Source of the DNA: JBPRGG01 sp051418075
GTDB lineage: Bacteria; Bacteroidota; Bacteroidia; Cytophagales; Cyclobacteriaceae
DNA: 64,000 bases
Assembly: GCA_051418075.1 (NCBI GenBank)
Contig: JBPRGG010000148.1
Coordinates: 1 to 64,000, forward strand
Reading direction: 5' to 3'
The notes beneath the pieces were generated by a model that was given only the letters and a program-made list of their open reading frames with translations, was not told where the DNA came from and searched no databases. This document shows, piece after piece, positions 46,688 through 54,836 of this stretch; position 1 is the stretch's first letter, and each line of letters starts with the position of its first letter. The position numbers were made by a program, and so were the translations under genes.

Positions 46688-47941
46688 ATGAAGATTTTTA
46701 AATTTGGCGGGGCTTCAATTCGCTCTGCCGAAGCCATAAAGAATATGGTAGAGATCATTGGCCAATATAACAATGACAAATTATTGGTAGTGGTTTCAGC
46801 CATGGGTAAAACCACCAATTCCCTGGAAGAGATCATTTATCAGGCCTATCATCATAAAGATTATTCGGTCAGGTTTAAGGAATTACATGATTATCATCAA
46901 TCGATCATTACAGGATTGTTTCCATCAGGAGCAGCTGAGATCAAGGTACGGTTTGAGGCATTGGTCAAGGAATTTATAGCGCAATTACAGAAGAATCAGG
47001 AAGAAGATTATGGGTTGTATTATGATCAGTTGGCAGGTTATGGAGAATTATTTTCCTCCACCATTGTAGCTGCTTACCTGAACCAATCCGGAATACCCTG
47101 TACCTGGATGGATGCCAGAGCGGTTATCTCCACAGATGATGCATTTCAGGAAGCCAAAATTAACTGGGAGATTACCATTAATTTAATGCTTGAAAATATG
47201 CCATCCCGGTTGGAGAATAGCCTGGTACTGACCCAGGGATTTATTGGCAAAACCAAAGGCGGGTTAACCACCACATTAGGTCGGGAAGGGTCAGATTTTA
47301 CTGCAGCTATTTTTGCTTTTTGTCTGAAGGCCGAATCTGTCACCATCTGGAAAGATGTACCGGGGGTATTGAATGCTGATCCTAAAATTGTCAGGTCTGC
47401 TGTAAAATTTGATGAGCTTTCTTACAATGAAGCGGCTGAAATGACCTATTATGGGGCCAATGTGATCCATCCAAAAACGATTAAACCTTTAGCCAACCAG
47501 AAGATTCCCCTTTTAGTGCGTTCTTTTGAGCATCCCCGGGAAAAAGGCACCATTATTCACGATTGTATCATTAAAAACCTTCCCCCTACTATCGTATTCA
47601 AGCCCAGGCAATGCCTCATCTCCTTCCAGGTGAAAGATTTGACCTTCATTAATGAAAATAATCTGAGTATTATTTTTCATGTGCTGGATAAGTTGAATAT
47701 CAAACTGAATATGATGCAAAATTCGGCTGTTTCTTTCTCTATTTGTATTGATTACCAGGAGCAAAAAATTGAAAGGTTGCTCAAGATGCTGCAAAATGAT
47801 TTTCGGGTGCGGTACAATGAAGATCTTACATTGATATCAGTTAAAAATTATGATCAGTTTACGATTGATCAGGTCAGTAAGCAGAAAAATATTCTGCTAG
47901 AGCAAAAAACCAGGCATACTTATCAGATTGTGGTGATTTAA
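46688..47941 (+). CDS. Aspartate kinase, monofunctional
   Basis: Phosphorylates aspartate, the first step toward lysine, threonine and methionine. 417 residues. KFGGAS (5-10) is the N-terminal nucleotide motif. The aspartate-binding loop LGREGSDFTAA (about 197-207) and the downstream VWKDVPGVLNADPKIV are complete. Residues from about 300 form a regulatory ACT-containing part. There is no homoserine dehydrogenase fusion, unlike the ThrA enzyme common in Bacteroidota, and only one ACT-like unit is clear. The paralog name is left open. It lies 53 bp after the DUF5606 gene. Confidence 0.9.
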   Translation: MKIFKFGGASIRSAEAIKNMVEIIGQYNNDKLLVVVSAMGKTTNSLEEIIYQAYHHKDYSVRFKELHDYHQSIITGLFPSGAAEIKVRFEALVKEFIAQLQKNQEEDYGLYYDQLAGYGELFSSTIVAAYLNQSGIPCTWMDARAVISTDDAFQEAKINWEITINLMLENMPSRLENSLVLTQGFIGKTKGGLTTTLGREGSDFTAAIFAFCLKAESVTIWKDVPGVLNADPKIVRSAVKFDELSYNEAAEMTYYGANVIHPKTIKPLANQKIPLLVRSFEHPREKGTIIHDCIIKNLPPTIVFKPRQCLISFQVKDLTFINENNLSIIFHVLDKLNIKLNMMQNSAVSFSICIDYQEQKIERLLKMLQNDFRVRYNEDLTLISVKNYDQFTIDQVSKQKNILLEQKTRHTYQIVVI

Positions 47942-48241
47942 AGGGTTGAGATAAAATGGTTTTATAGTTCAGACATACTGAACCCGTAATATGTCATTTT
48001 CTAATTGTTTTTCAGAGGGAATATTGAAAAAGTACAAATAGTTGAAATGTAAAAGTTTTTATTTTCAGCTAAAGTTCAGGTAAGCTCGACTTCTCGATGC
48101 CAAGAGATCTGTTTGAGATAGTTGCTATAAGCAGTTATGCTACGGATTTATTCAGATGGTTATTGATGCTTCTGCTTTGTAATATAACTGTTTGAAAAAG
48201 CAATCACTACAGTGTTTCCCTGTAATGATTGCCTTTAAGTT
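47942..48241. other. Intergenic region, 300 bp
   Basis: The convergent gap between the aspartate kinase and M16 protease genes holds a hairpin (GTTCAG 47967-47972 with CTGAAC 47978-47983) 26 bp after the first stop, and a strong terminator at 48195-48232. A 32-codon frame at 48097 looks like chance. Confidence 0.5.
48195..48232 (-). terminator. Rho-independent terminator after the M16 protease gene
   Basis: On the minus strand GCAATCATTACAG pairs with CTGTAGTGATTGC, 12 of 13 pairs around a 7-nt loop, followed by TTTTT. It begins 10 bp after the stop codon. The plus-strand form also has a T-rich 3' flank, so it may work for both converging genes. Confidence 0.82.
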
Positions 48242-51208
48242 TTATTTATTCATACTAATCATTTGATCTGACCGATAATTAAATAAATCCTCTAAAGTTA
48301 ATTCCTGTACAGGACCCAGATTGGAAAGGGCATCCATATCCAACTCATTTTTGTTACCGATGACCAGGAATGTATACTTTTTATTTTTAATATGGTGATC
48401 AAAAAATGTTGCCATTTGATCCAGGGTCAGGTTCTGAATGGTATGATAAGCTTCTTCCCGCCTGTCCTTCTCTAATCCCATTTTACGATGCCATTCGTAG
48501 TGCCAGAACAAGCTTTCCCGGCTTTTTCGATCAGTCTCAATTTTTTTGAGGGCTGATTCTTTGGAAGCATTAAATTGGATCTCAGACTTGGGCATGTTAT
48601 TCATCAGGAAGATCAACTCATCAGTGGCATCTTTTAATTTGTCTGCCTGGGTGGCCAGATAGCCCATAATGTAGTGAGATTCCTCAGGTTTAGAAGGCGT
48701 TTGGTAGGAAGCAAAAGCAGAATAAGCCAATCCTTTTGATTCCCTGATTTCCTGAAATACGATTGATGAAAGCCCACTACCGAAGTATTCCCCAAACAGA
48801 TCCGAGACCGGCAGATATTTAGGGTTGAATGGCTGATCTTTGGCCAGCATGATGATCTGGGTCTGTACCATATCATAGTCTACAAACAGAACTTTGTTTT
48901 TATTGGTCTCTGATTCAGTAAAATTAATAGGTTCTGGAACCTCTTTTCGCTGTTCCGGTAGTTGATGATGTTTTTTGATAATGCTTTCTACCTGCTCTGC
49001 TGGCTTTTGGCCAATATAAACGAGCCGGTGGGGATAGGCAGACAGATCTTTTACTAAACTTGTCAGGTTATTTGGGTTTTGCCCGGCCAGTTTATCATTG
49101 GCGATATGATTGGTAAAAGGTGAATGAGGGCCGTATTTACCATAATTCATCAATCCACCCCAAAGAATAAGGCTTTTGTTTTTCAAATTATCATCCCTTT
49201 TCTTGATTTGATTTTTTACAAATTCATCATAAACCTCCTGACTGGGTTTTACCTGGGCCAGCACATGCTCCATTAGTTTCAGGCCTTCCTCAAAATTTTT
49301 TTCAAGCCCGCTGATGTAGATTCGGCTGGTATTATCATTTCGGGAAGCATACAACTGAATGCCTAATTTATAAAACTCCTTTTTAAGATCCTCTGGCGAG
49401 TATTCTTCGGTGCCAAGGTAAGGTAGGAGGTCTATGGCCAGAGGAATCTGGGGGTTGTGGCTGTTGCCTATATTTACCACCATTGAGAGGGAAAAAGTTT
49501 CATTCACTTCATTTGGTATATATACCAGTTCGCAATCCTGACTGATGGTCTTTTTTATAATGTCCTGTTCAAAATCCACAAATTCAGGATCTAAACGGGG
49601 AGATGGTTTGTTTTCAAAGGCTTTAAAGAATTCCGAGGAGTTTTCCCGGTTGAGGGGAACCTTGGTGATCTGTGGTTTTTCTACTTTTATGATGTTTTCA
49701 TCTTTACCATTCCGTTTATATACTACCACATAATTATCCTTGTAGTGCTCTTTAGCAAAATTTACAATGTCTTCCTTGGTGATTTTTTCCAATTCATCCA
49801 GGTATTTTACTTCTTCAATCCAGGGCGTATTATTGGTAAAAGCATTCACCATCAAAACAGCCCTGAAATTACTTTCTCTTTGCTTGATCTGGTTCAGCTT
49901 TAGGTCATTGATCACAGCTTCTACCAACCATTCCTCGAATTCTCCGTTTTTAATTTTTTCAATTTCAGCCAGGATCAGATCCTTAACTTCCTCCAGAGAC
50001 TGGCCTTCCCGAGGATTGCCATAAAAAGTGTGCATACCATAATGCTTGTAAAAAGTACTGTAGGAGCCGGCCCTGATGACTTTTTGTTTTTGTACCAGGT
50101 TCAGGTCAATCAGACCGGCTATGCTATTGTTCAGGATCATATCCACCAGTTCCACATAGGGTTTGTCAGCAGAATTGGTGCCGTCAAATCTAAAGGAAAA
50201 AGTGACATTTTCAGCATCCGGACCTTTTACCTCAACTTCTACTGGTTGGATCAGGGGCTCTTCCTGTGGAAGCTCTATTTCAGGTACTGGTTTGGATTCA
50301 AACTTCCCGAATGCCTGATCAATCAGTTGAATGGTCTTGTCAAAGTCAAGGTCACCGGACAGGCAGATAGCCATGTTATTAGGAACATAATAGGTGTTCC
50401 AGTAATCATGTATATTTACCATGCTGGGATTTTTCAAATGCTCTGCTTCTCCAATGGTATTTTGTGTACCATAAGGATGGGTAGGAAACAGGTGTTTCAT
50501 CAATTGAAAATAGACCTTGCGGTAGTCACTATCCTGACTCATATTAAATTCTTCATACACAGTTTCCAATTCAGTATGGAAAAGCCTCAACACCAGTTGA
50601 CTGAATCTTTCCTGTTCGATATCAAGCCATTTTTCCAGTTCATTAGAGGGGATATCATTCATATATACAGTTTGTTCGTGCGAGGTCCAGGCATTGGTGC
50701 CATTGGCCCCCAGTGAATTGATCATCTTGTCATATTCATTGGCTACAGTCAGCTTAGCAGCTTCCTGGGATACACTGTCAATTTGAGCATAAATGGCTTT
50801 TTTTGTTTCCGGATCGGTTGTGCTTTTATGCGCTTCATAGAGGTCTGAAACCTGCTTCAGCAGTTCCTTTTCTTTATCCCAGTTGATGGTTCCAATCTCA
50901 TCAGTGCCTTTAAACATCATATGTTCCAGGTAATGGGCCAGGCCGGTAGTTTCCTTTGGGTCGTAAGTAGATCCTGCCCTTACTGCAATAAAAGTCTGGA
51001 TACGAGGTTTTTCAGGATTTTTGGTGAGATATACTTTTAGTCCATTGTCCAGGGTGTAAATCCTTACCCCCATAGGGTCATTGGTTACTGTATGGTAATG
51101 GTAACCATTGGTATCTTCATTTTCAGTTACCTGATATTTAACCTGATCACAGGAATTAAACATTACCAGGCTGAGGGCCAACACAAAAAGGTATTTGATG
51201 TTCATCAT
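48242..51208 (-). CDS. M16 family zinc protease (insulinase type), lipoprotein
   Basis: 988 residues with signal peptide and lipobox MFNSC (Cys20), so membrane-anchored and exported. The inverted zinc motif HxxEH is complete in the first M16 domain: His92-Tyr-Leu-Glu95-His96 in GLAHYLEHMMF. Four M16 segments are expected: two peptidase halves (about 45-250 and 290-480) and two repeats in the C-terminal half without a zinc motif, as in pitrilysin-type proteins. LYEAHKSTTDPETKKAIY and similar helical linkers lie between. It probably degrades peptides in the periplasm. It has a strong terminator and stands alone. Confidence 0.9.
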   Translation of the reverse strand: MMNIKYLFVLALSLVMFNSCDQVKYQVTENEDTNGYHYHTVTNDPMGVRIYTLDNGLKVYLTKNPEKPRIQTFIAVRAGSTYDPKETTGLAHYLEHMMFKGTDEIGTINWDKEKELLKQVSDLYEAHKSTTDPETKKAIYAQIDSVSQEAAKLTVANEYDKMINSLGANGTNAWTSHEQTVYMNDIPSNELEKWLDIEQERFSQLVLRLFHTELETVYEEFNMSQDSDYRKVYFQLMKHLFPTHPYGTQNTIGEAEHLKNPSMVNIHDYWNTYYVPNNMAICLSGDLDFDKTIQLIDQAFGKFESKPVPEIELPQEEPLIQPVEVEVKGPDAENVTFSFRFDGTNSADKPYVELVDMILNNSIAGLIDLNLVQKQKVIRAGSYSTFYKHYGMHTFYGNPREGQSLEEVKDLILAEIEKIKNGEFEEWLVEAVINDLKLNQIKQRESNFRAVLMVNAFTNNTPWIEEVKYLDELEKITKEDIVNFAKEHYKDNYVVVYKRNGKDENIIKVEKPQITKVPLNRENSSEFFKAFENKPSPRLDPEFVDFEQDIIKKTISQDCELVYIPNEVNETFSLSMVVNIGNSHNPQIPLAIDLLPYLGTEEYSPEDLKKEFYKLGIQLYASRNDNTSRIYISGLEKNFEEGLKLMEHVLAQVKPSQEVYDEFVKNQIKKRDDNLKNKSLILWGGLMNYGKYGPHSPFTNHIANDKLAGQNPNNLTSLVKDLSAYPHRLVYIGQKPAEQVESIIKKHHQLPEQRKEVPEPINFTESETNKNKVLFVDYDMVQTQIIMLAKDQPFNPKYLPVSDLFGEYFGSGLSSIVFQEIRESKGLAYSAFASYQTPSKPEESHYIMGYLATQADKLKDATDELIFLMNNMPKSEIQFNASKESALKKIETDRKSRESLFWHYEWHRKMGLEKDRREEAYHTIQNLTLDQMATFFDHHIKNKKYTFLVIGNKNELDMDALSNLGPVQELTLEDLFNYRSDQMISMNK

Positions 51209-51576
51209 TGCTTATTTATCTGATTGAAACTTATTTTTGGTTTTGATCAATATTTGTAAAAAATTATCAATTAAATTAATAAATAAATCATACAAAATAA
51301 ACATTTTTAACAGAATAATATTTGAGATGCGGTCGGCATGACCTGATTTCACGATCTGGCTGCATGGGCTGTGTTTAAAATTCTACTAAATGACAATGAT
51401 AATTCTTACATTCTTCAAGTGGATCACCATTGGATTAATTCCGTTGGTAAAAAAAGTAGTTCATTTTTACCTGGTTGAAAATTGAACAGGTTTACCTGGT
51501 AGTTTTTTGACTTCAATCAAATATATTTTGCAATGATCATTTTAACTTCACCAGTGAATTCTTAAAGCAAGTTAAT
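51209..51576. other. Intergenic region upstream of the NAT gene, 368 bp
   Basis: The divergent promoter region of the M16 protease and NAT genes. It contains a motif GTTGAAAATTGAACAGGTTTA (51474-51494) that recurs upstream of the PorT-like gene, and a direct repeat of TTTACCTGGT. No RNA gene was recognised. Confidence 0.5.
51474..51494 (+). promoter_or_regulatory. Shared 21-bp motif, copy 1 (upstream of NAT)
   Basis: Matches 18 of 21 positions with 53457-53477. It ends 82 bp before the NAT start codon. The core GTT..A.AATTGAAC is a partial inverted repeat. Candidate regulatory site. Confidence 0.35.
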
Positions 51577-52287
51577 ATGGACCAAATAAAGTATCTTCAA
51601 AGGATCAATTACCAGGGCAGCAAAAAACCTTCTTTAACTAATTTAAAGCAGCTCATGCTGAATCACTTACTTCATATTCCTTTTGAGAATCTGGATATTC
51701 ACCAACAGGTTCCGATCATACTTAAACAGGAATCTATCTATGAAAAAATAGTCAAACAGCATCGGGGAGGTTTCTGCTATGAATTGAACGGACTGTTTTG
51801 TGAGTTACTAAAAAGCCTGGGTTATCAGGTGGATATGATCTCTGCCCGGGTTTTTCGGCCCGATGGAAGTCTAACGCCCGAATATGATCATCTAACCCTT
51901 CTGATCAAGATTGAAGATCAGGTTTTTTTAACGGATGTGGGTTTTGGTGATTTTACTATAATGCCGCTGGATATAAATCGAACTGATTGGCAGGATGATG
52001 GAAGAAAAAAATATCAAATTTCAGCTGATGATGATCCAGGACAGTTTGTAGTGAGTAGCCTGAAGCCAGGAGAATCTGTCAAAAAAGAATATTGTTTTTC
52101 AAAACAGGCGCGGGAGTTTTCAGATTTTACCGGCATGTGCCATTATCATCAATCGAATCCGGAGTCCCATTTTCATAAAAAGAAGATTTGTACCATATTA
52201 ACCATGACAGGGCGCATTACGCTGGCTGGAAATGAACTGAAAAGTCCAAATGACATTATTAAAATGTCCAATTATTTCTTGGAATAG
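51577..52287 (+). CDS. Arylamine N-acetyltransferase
   Basis: 236 residues, a bit shorter than the usual 275. Acetyl-CoA-dependent acetylation of arylamines or hydrazines. The catalytic triad is complete: Cys67 (RGGFCYELNG), His105 (YDHLTLLI) and Asp120 (LTDVGFGD). The N-terminal LLHIPFENLDIH motif also fits. The C-terminal third lacks part of the usual acetyl-CoA lid; the natural substrate in this organism is unknown. Confidence 0.88.
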   Translation: MDQIKYLQRINYQGSKKPSLTNLKQLMLNHLLHIPFENLDIHQQVPIILKQESIYEKIVKQHRGGFCYELNGLFCELLKSLGYQVDMISARVFRPDGSLTPEYDHLTLLIKIEDQVFLTDVGFGDFTIMPLDINRTDWQDDGRKKYQISADDDPGQFVVSSLKPGESVKKEYCFSKQAREFSDFTGMCHYHQSNPESHFHKKKICTILTMTGRITLAGNELKSPNDIIKMSNYFLE

Positions 52288-52432
52288 TTTAAGAAATATT
52301 TGTTGTTGCGTCTTAGTGAACATTTTTATTTTACGTTTACTTTTGTCCTGGCCAGACGGGAGGTGCTTTTTGTAAATTGAAGCCTCATCCATTTTTAAAA
52401 AATACTTTACTTTTATTTCCTGCTAAACTAAA

Positions 52433-53320
52433 TTAATGACCGGCTTGATTGATCAGGGTTTTTAAAGGTTGACTATTTATTCGGGCATGATCCAGATCAA
52501 CTTCTCCCCTGAACTGAAGTCCCTGGATATTTACATCTCCATTTAAATGTGCATGTTCCATATCGGTTTCATCATAAAAGATCACCTGTGAGAAATCTAC
52601 TCCCCGGGGAAATTGTATATGTTGAAAGTCTGTTTCACCATGAAATTCCGCCTGTTGAAAGTTGACGAAATCCTTAAAATTGGTGTGTTGAAAATCTGTC
52701 TCCTGATCAAATTTACATTGTTGAAAATCAGCTTGAGCTTGGAAGTGGGTATGCTGGAAATCGGTTTCATCCTCAAAAGTTGAACCGGCAAATGAAGCCA
52801 GATTGAAAAATTTTGTATGCTGAAAATCGGTCTGATCAATAAATATACATTGGGAAAAATTGGCTTGCTGCTGAAAAGATGTATGCTGATAATCTGCATC
52901 CTGCCGAAATTCACTCCCATTGAAATTGGTAAGGGATCTAAATTGGGTATGTTGAAAGTCTACTTTAGATAAAAATACACAACCATCAAAATTAACATTT
53001 TCCAGAAAGATCGCCTTGTAATTGGTTCGGGATAATTTATCCCATTTACTTCCTTTTACTGAGCCTTCAAATCTGCAATTCAAAAATTGAACGGGTTGTT
53101 GGATGGTGCTTTCACAATGCCGGTTGCTGCCTGATTTGCGGCAATCCAAATTTTCAAGCTGGGTAAAATCCAACTCGCCTCTGATGGTTATGTCCTCCAG
53201 TGTGACTGCCTTATTTTGATTGATTTGGGTGATAATTTGGGATGCATCAATAACAGACTGGCTCAGTCCAATTTGACTTATACCCAGCCAGAGTAAAATC
53301 CAAAGTAGCAATTTTTTCAT
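52433..53320 (-). CDS. Exported pentapeptide-like repeat protein (22-residue period)
   Basis: 295 residues with a signal peptide (about 1-20). Residues about 120-280 form seven repeats of exactly 22 residues starting with D[FY]QHT (then DMEH, DLDH), each with F at positions 2, 7, 13 and 18. The half period is 11, with F spacing 5/6 in turn. This is the pentapeptide_3-type quadrilateral beta-helix, not the strict 5-residue form. The start is less regular. Function cannot be inferred; similar proteins serve as exported scaffolds or binding surfaces. Confidence 0.82.
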   Translation of the reverse strand: MKKLLLWILLWLGISQIGLSQSVIDASQIITQINQNKAVTLEDITIRGELDFTQLENLDCRKSGSNRHCESTIQQPVQFLNCRFEGSVKGSKWDKLSRTNYKAIFLENVNFDGCVFLSKVDFQHTQFRSLTNFNGSEFRQDADYQHTSFQQQANFSQCIFIDQTDFQHTKFFNLASFAGSTFEDETDFQHTHFQAQADFQQCKFDQETDFQHTNFKDFVNFQQAEFHGETDFQHIQFPRGVDFSQVIFYDETDMEHAHLNGDVNIQGLQFRGEVDLDHARINSQPLKTLINQAGH

Positions 53321-53456
53321 GATGTAAATTTTAGATTCTGAGGATCTATAGAAGCCTAAATTTCATGCCAACCCTGATCAAATAGCCTCTGCCTGTTCCA
53401 AATGGAAAAGTTCCACAACTTAGTCTTGAAAAATGACCGGTTATGAACATGGCCTT

Positions 53457-53477
53457 GTTCAGAATTGAACAAGTTTA
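53457..53477 (+). promoter_or_regulatory. Shared 21-bp motif, copy 2 (upstream of PorT-like gene)
   Basis: GTTCAGAATTGAACAAGTTTA; 18 of 21 positions match copy 1 at 51474. It lies inside a perfect hairpin (CTTGTTCA 53454-53461 with TGAACAAG 53466-53473) and ends 83 bp before the start codon at 53561, almost the same distance as copy 1. Confidence 0.35.
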
Positions 53478-53560
53478 GAGTGGGATAAATAAATGGTATA
53501 CCCGCTTCAAACTTTTAAAGGATCTGGTGATTCTTATTATAAGAACATAATGCTAAAGCC

Positions 53561-54157
53561 ATGAAAAAACATCTGATAGTATCTTTCTTGTTGATTTTCA
53601 GCACTAATGCCCTTTTAGCTCAAACTCCTCGATTTGGAGTAAAGGGTGGATTAAACCTGTCTAATCTGGCTGGAGATCTGGACGGAACTCAATTTAAAGC
53701 TTCTTTTCAGGGGGGACTGATGCTGAATCTTCAGATCACCGATCAATATGCATTGCAACCAGAGCTAATCTATTCCCGACAGGGAGCAAATTTGGAAGAC
53801 AGTGATTTTCGCTATAATATCCAATACCTGAATATACCGGTTGTAGGTAAATTCTTTCTTTCAGAGGGATTTAATTTACAGGTAGCTCCTCAGGTGGGAA
53901 TTCTGCTGGATTCAAAACTTACGGATGGTGATACAGAATATGATATATCTGATAATACCAAAAGTCTGGAACTTGCGGTCGGATTAGGGGCGGGCTACCA
54001 GATGAACAACCTGACATTGGATGTACGCTACAACATGGGACTTACCAATAGCTTTGATGCTTTTGAAATTGACACTATTCTGGGTACTTTGGTTTTAGGA
54101 GATGATATCACTGTAACTAATCAGGTGATACAGGTATCAGTGGGATACTTGTTTTAA
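53561..54157 (+). CDS. PorT-family outer membrane beta-barrel protein
   Basis: 198 residues with a signal peptide (about 1-20, FSTNALLAQ). The mature part alternates hydrophobic and polar residues as in an eight-stranded outer membrane barrel: FGVKGGLNLSNLAGD at the start, ALQPELIYSRQGANL, YLNIPVVGKFFL and the final aromatic VSVGYLF, a typical barrel C-terminus. It matches the small porin-like proteins of Bacteroidota related to PorT. A role in type IX secretion is not shown for this group. A candidate regulatory motif lies upstream. Confidence 0.85.
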   Translation: MKKHLIVSFLLIFSTNALLAQTPRFGVKGGLNLSNLAGDLDGTQFKASFQGGLMLNLQITDQYALQPELIYSRQGANLEDSDFRYNIQYLNIPVVGKFFLSEGFNLQVAPQVGILLDSKLTDGDTEYDISDNTKSLELAVGLGAGYQMNNLTLDVRYNMGLTNSFDAFEIDTILGTLVLGDDITVTNQVIQVSVGYLF

Positions 54158-54205
54158 AAAAATTAAAGGTAGAGGGTTAGACAGCCTGAAGGAGGAATTT
54201 TTAGT

Positions 54206-54463
54206 TTATTGATTTTCTTCATGCTGCCTGAGGACAATTTCCTGGTGAAATCGTTTGGCTGCCAAAGCATTTGCCAATACCAAAGGCAGGAAAAATAAAG
54301 GTAAAAACACCATGAAATTGAATCCACTGGCTTGGTAGTGGAGTATACTTAGAATAGCCATGATCAGAACGATGCCAGTGAGTACTATAGCAGCCAGCCT
54401 ATAAGTTTTACCGATTTTGTGCAGTTCTTCCAGGTTCATGTTCTTCAGCTTTTCTTTAGTCAT
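54206..54463 (-). CDS. Small membrane protein, 85 residues, hypothetical
   Basis: A charged N-terminus (about 1-22), then two membrane helices (about 24-44 and 50-68, IVLTGIVLIMAILSILHY and MVFLPLFFLPLVLANALAA), and a charged tail. No family recognised. It converges with the PorT-like gene and shares its strand with the next two genes. Confidence 0.55.
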   Translation of the reverse strand: MTKEKLKNMNLEELHKIGKTYRLAAIVLTGIVLIMAILSILHYQASGFNFMVFLPLFFLPLVLANALAAKRFHQEIVLRQHEENQ

Positions 54464-54601
54464 TTTCGTTTTTGATTTTTTCAGGATCAGCCACTACAAT
54501 TCTTTAAACATAAACCAATCTAGAGAGCAGGGCTTATTTAATACTATTAGCAATGGACTTAATGATTATTAAAAGATATAAACTCAAATTAAATTCTATG
54601 A

Positions 54602-54832
54602 TCAGGGTTTTTCTTCTGCCTGATCAGGGTTGTCTGTATCTTCACGGTCCCTCAATTTCTTGTCATCAACATTTTTATTCAGAAATTCATTGATCTTATC
54701 AATGTCATAAGTGCTTTTGATCTCACCAAATGAGTCGATCTTGATATCAAAACCTTCCAATTCGGGGTTCACTTTGGGGGCATCACCTTTTTTTCTGGGC
54801 CCATCTTTTTTTATGGGTTTATTTTTAGTCAT
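54602..54832 (-). CDS. Small charged protein, 76 residues, hypothetical
   Basis: Basic N-terminus (MTKNKPIKKDGPRKKG) and acidic tail (DREDTDNPDQAEEKP), with a central piece that looks folded, VNPELEGFDIKIDSFGEIKS. Most of the chain is likely disordered. It begins 4 bp after gltX on the same strand, so it is co-transcribed with it. A link to translation is only suggested by this. Confidence 0.55.
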   Translation of the reverse strand: MTKNKPIKKDGPRKKGDAPKVNPELEGFDIKIDSFGEIKSTYDIDKINEFLNKNVDDKKLRDREDTDNPDQAEEKP

Positions 54833-54836
54833 AATC

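Noticed and set aside
48097..48195. 32-codon frame after the aspartate kinase gene
   Set aside because: Short, with no codon or composition support; it ends at the terminator stem of the next gene.
50030..50716. Plus-strand frame of 228 codons inside the M16 protease gene
   Set aside because: It is antisense to a well-supported conserved gene, and the product shows no family pattern.
52590..52990. Short repeated words spaced about 66 bp, looking at first like a CRISPR or DNA repeat array
   Set aside because: They are codons of the DFQHT protein repeats (22 residues = 66 bp), with diverged spacers that are part of the gene.
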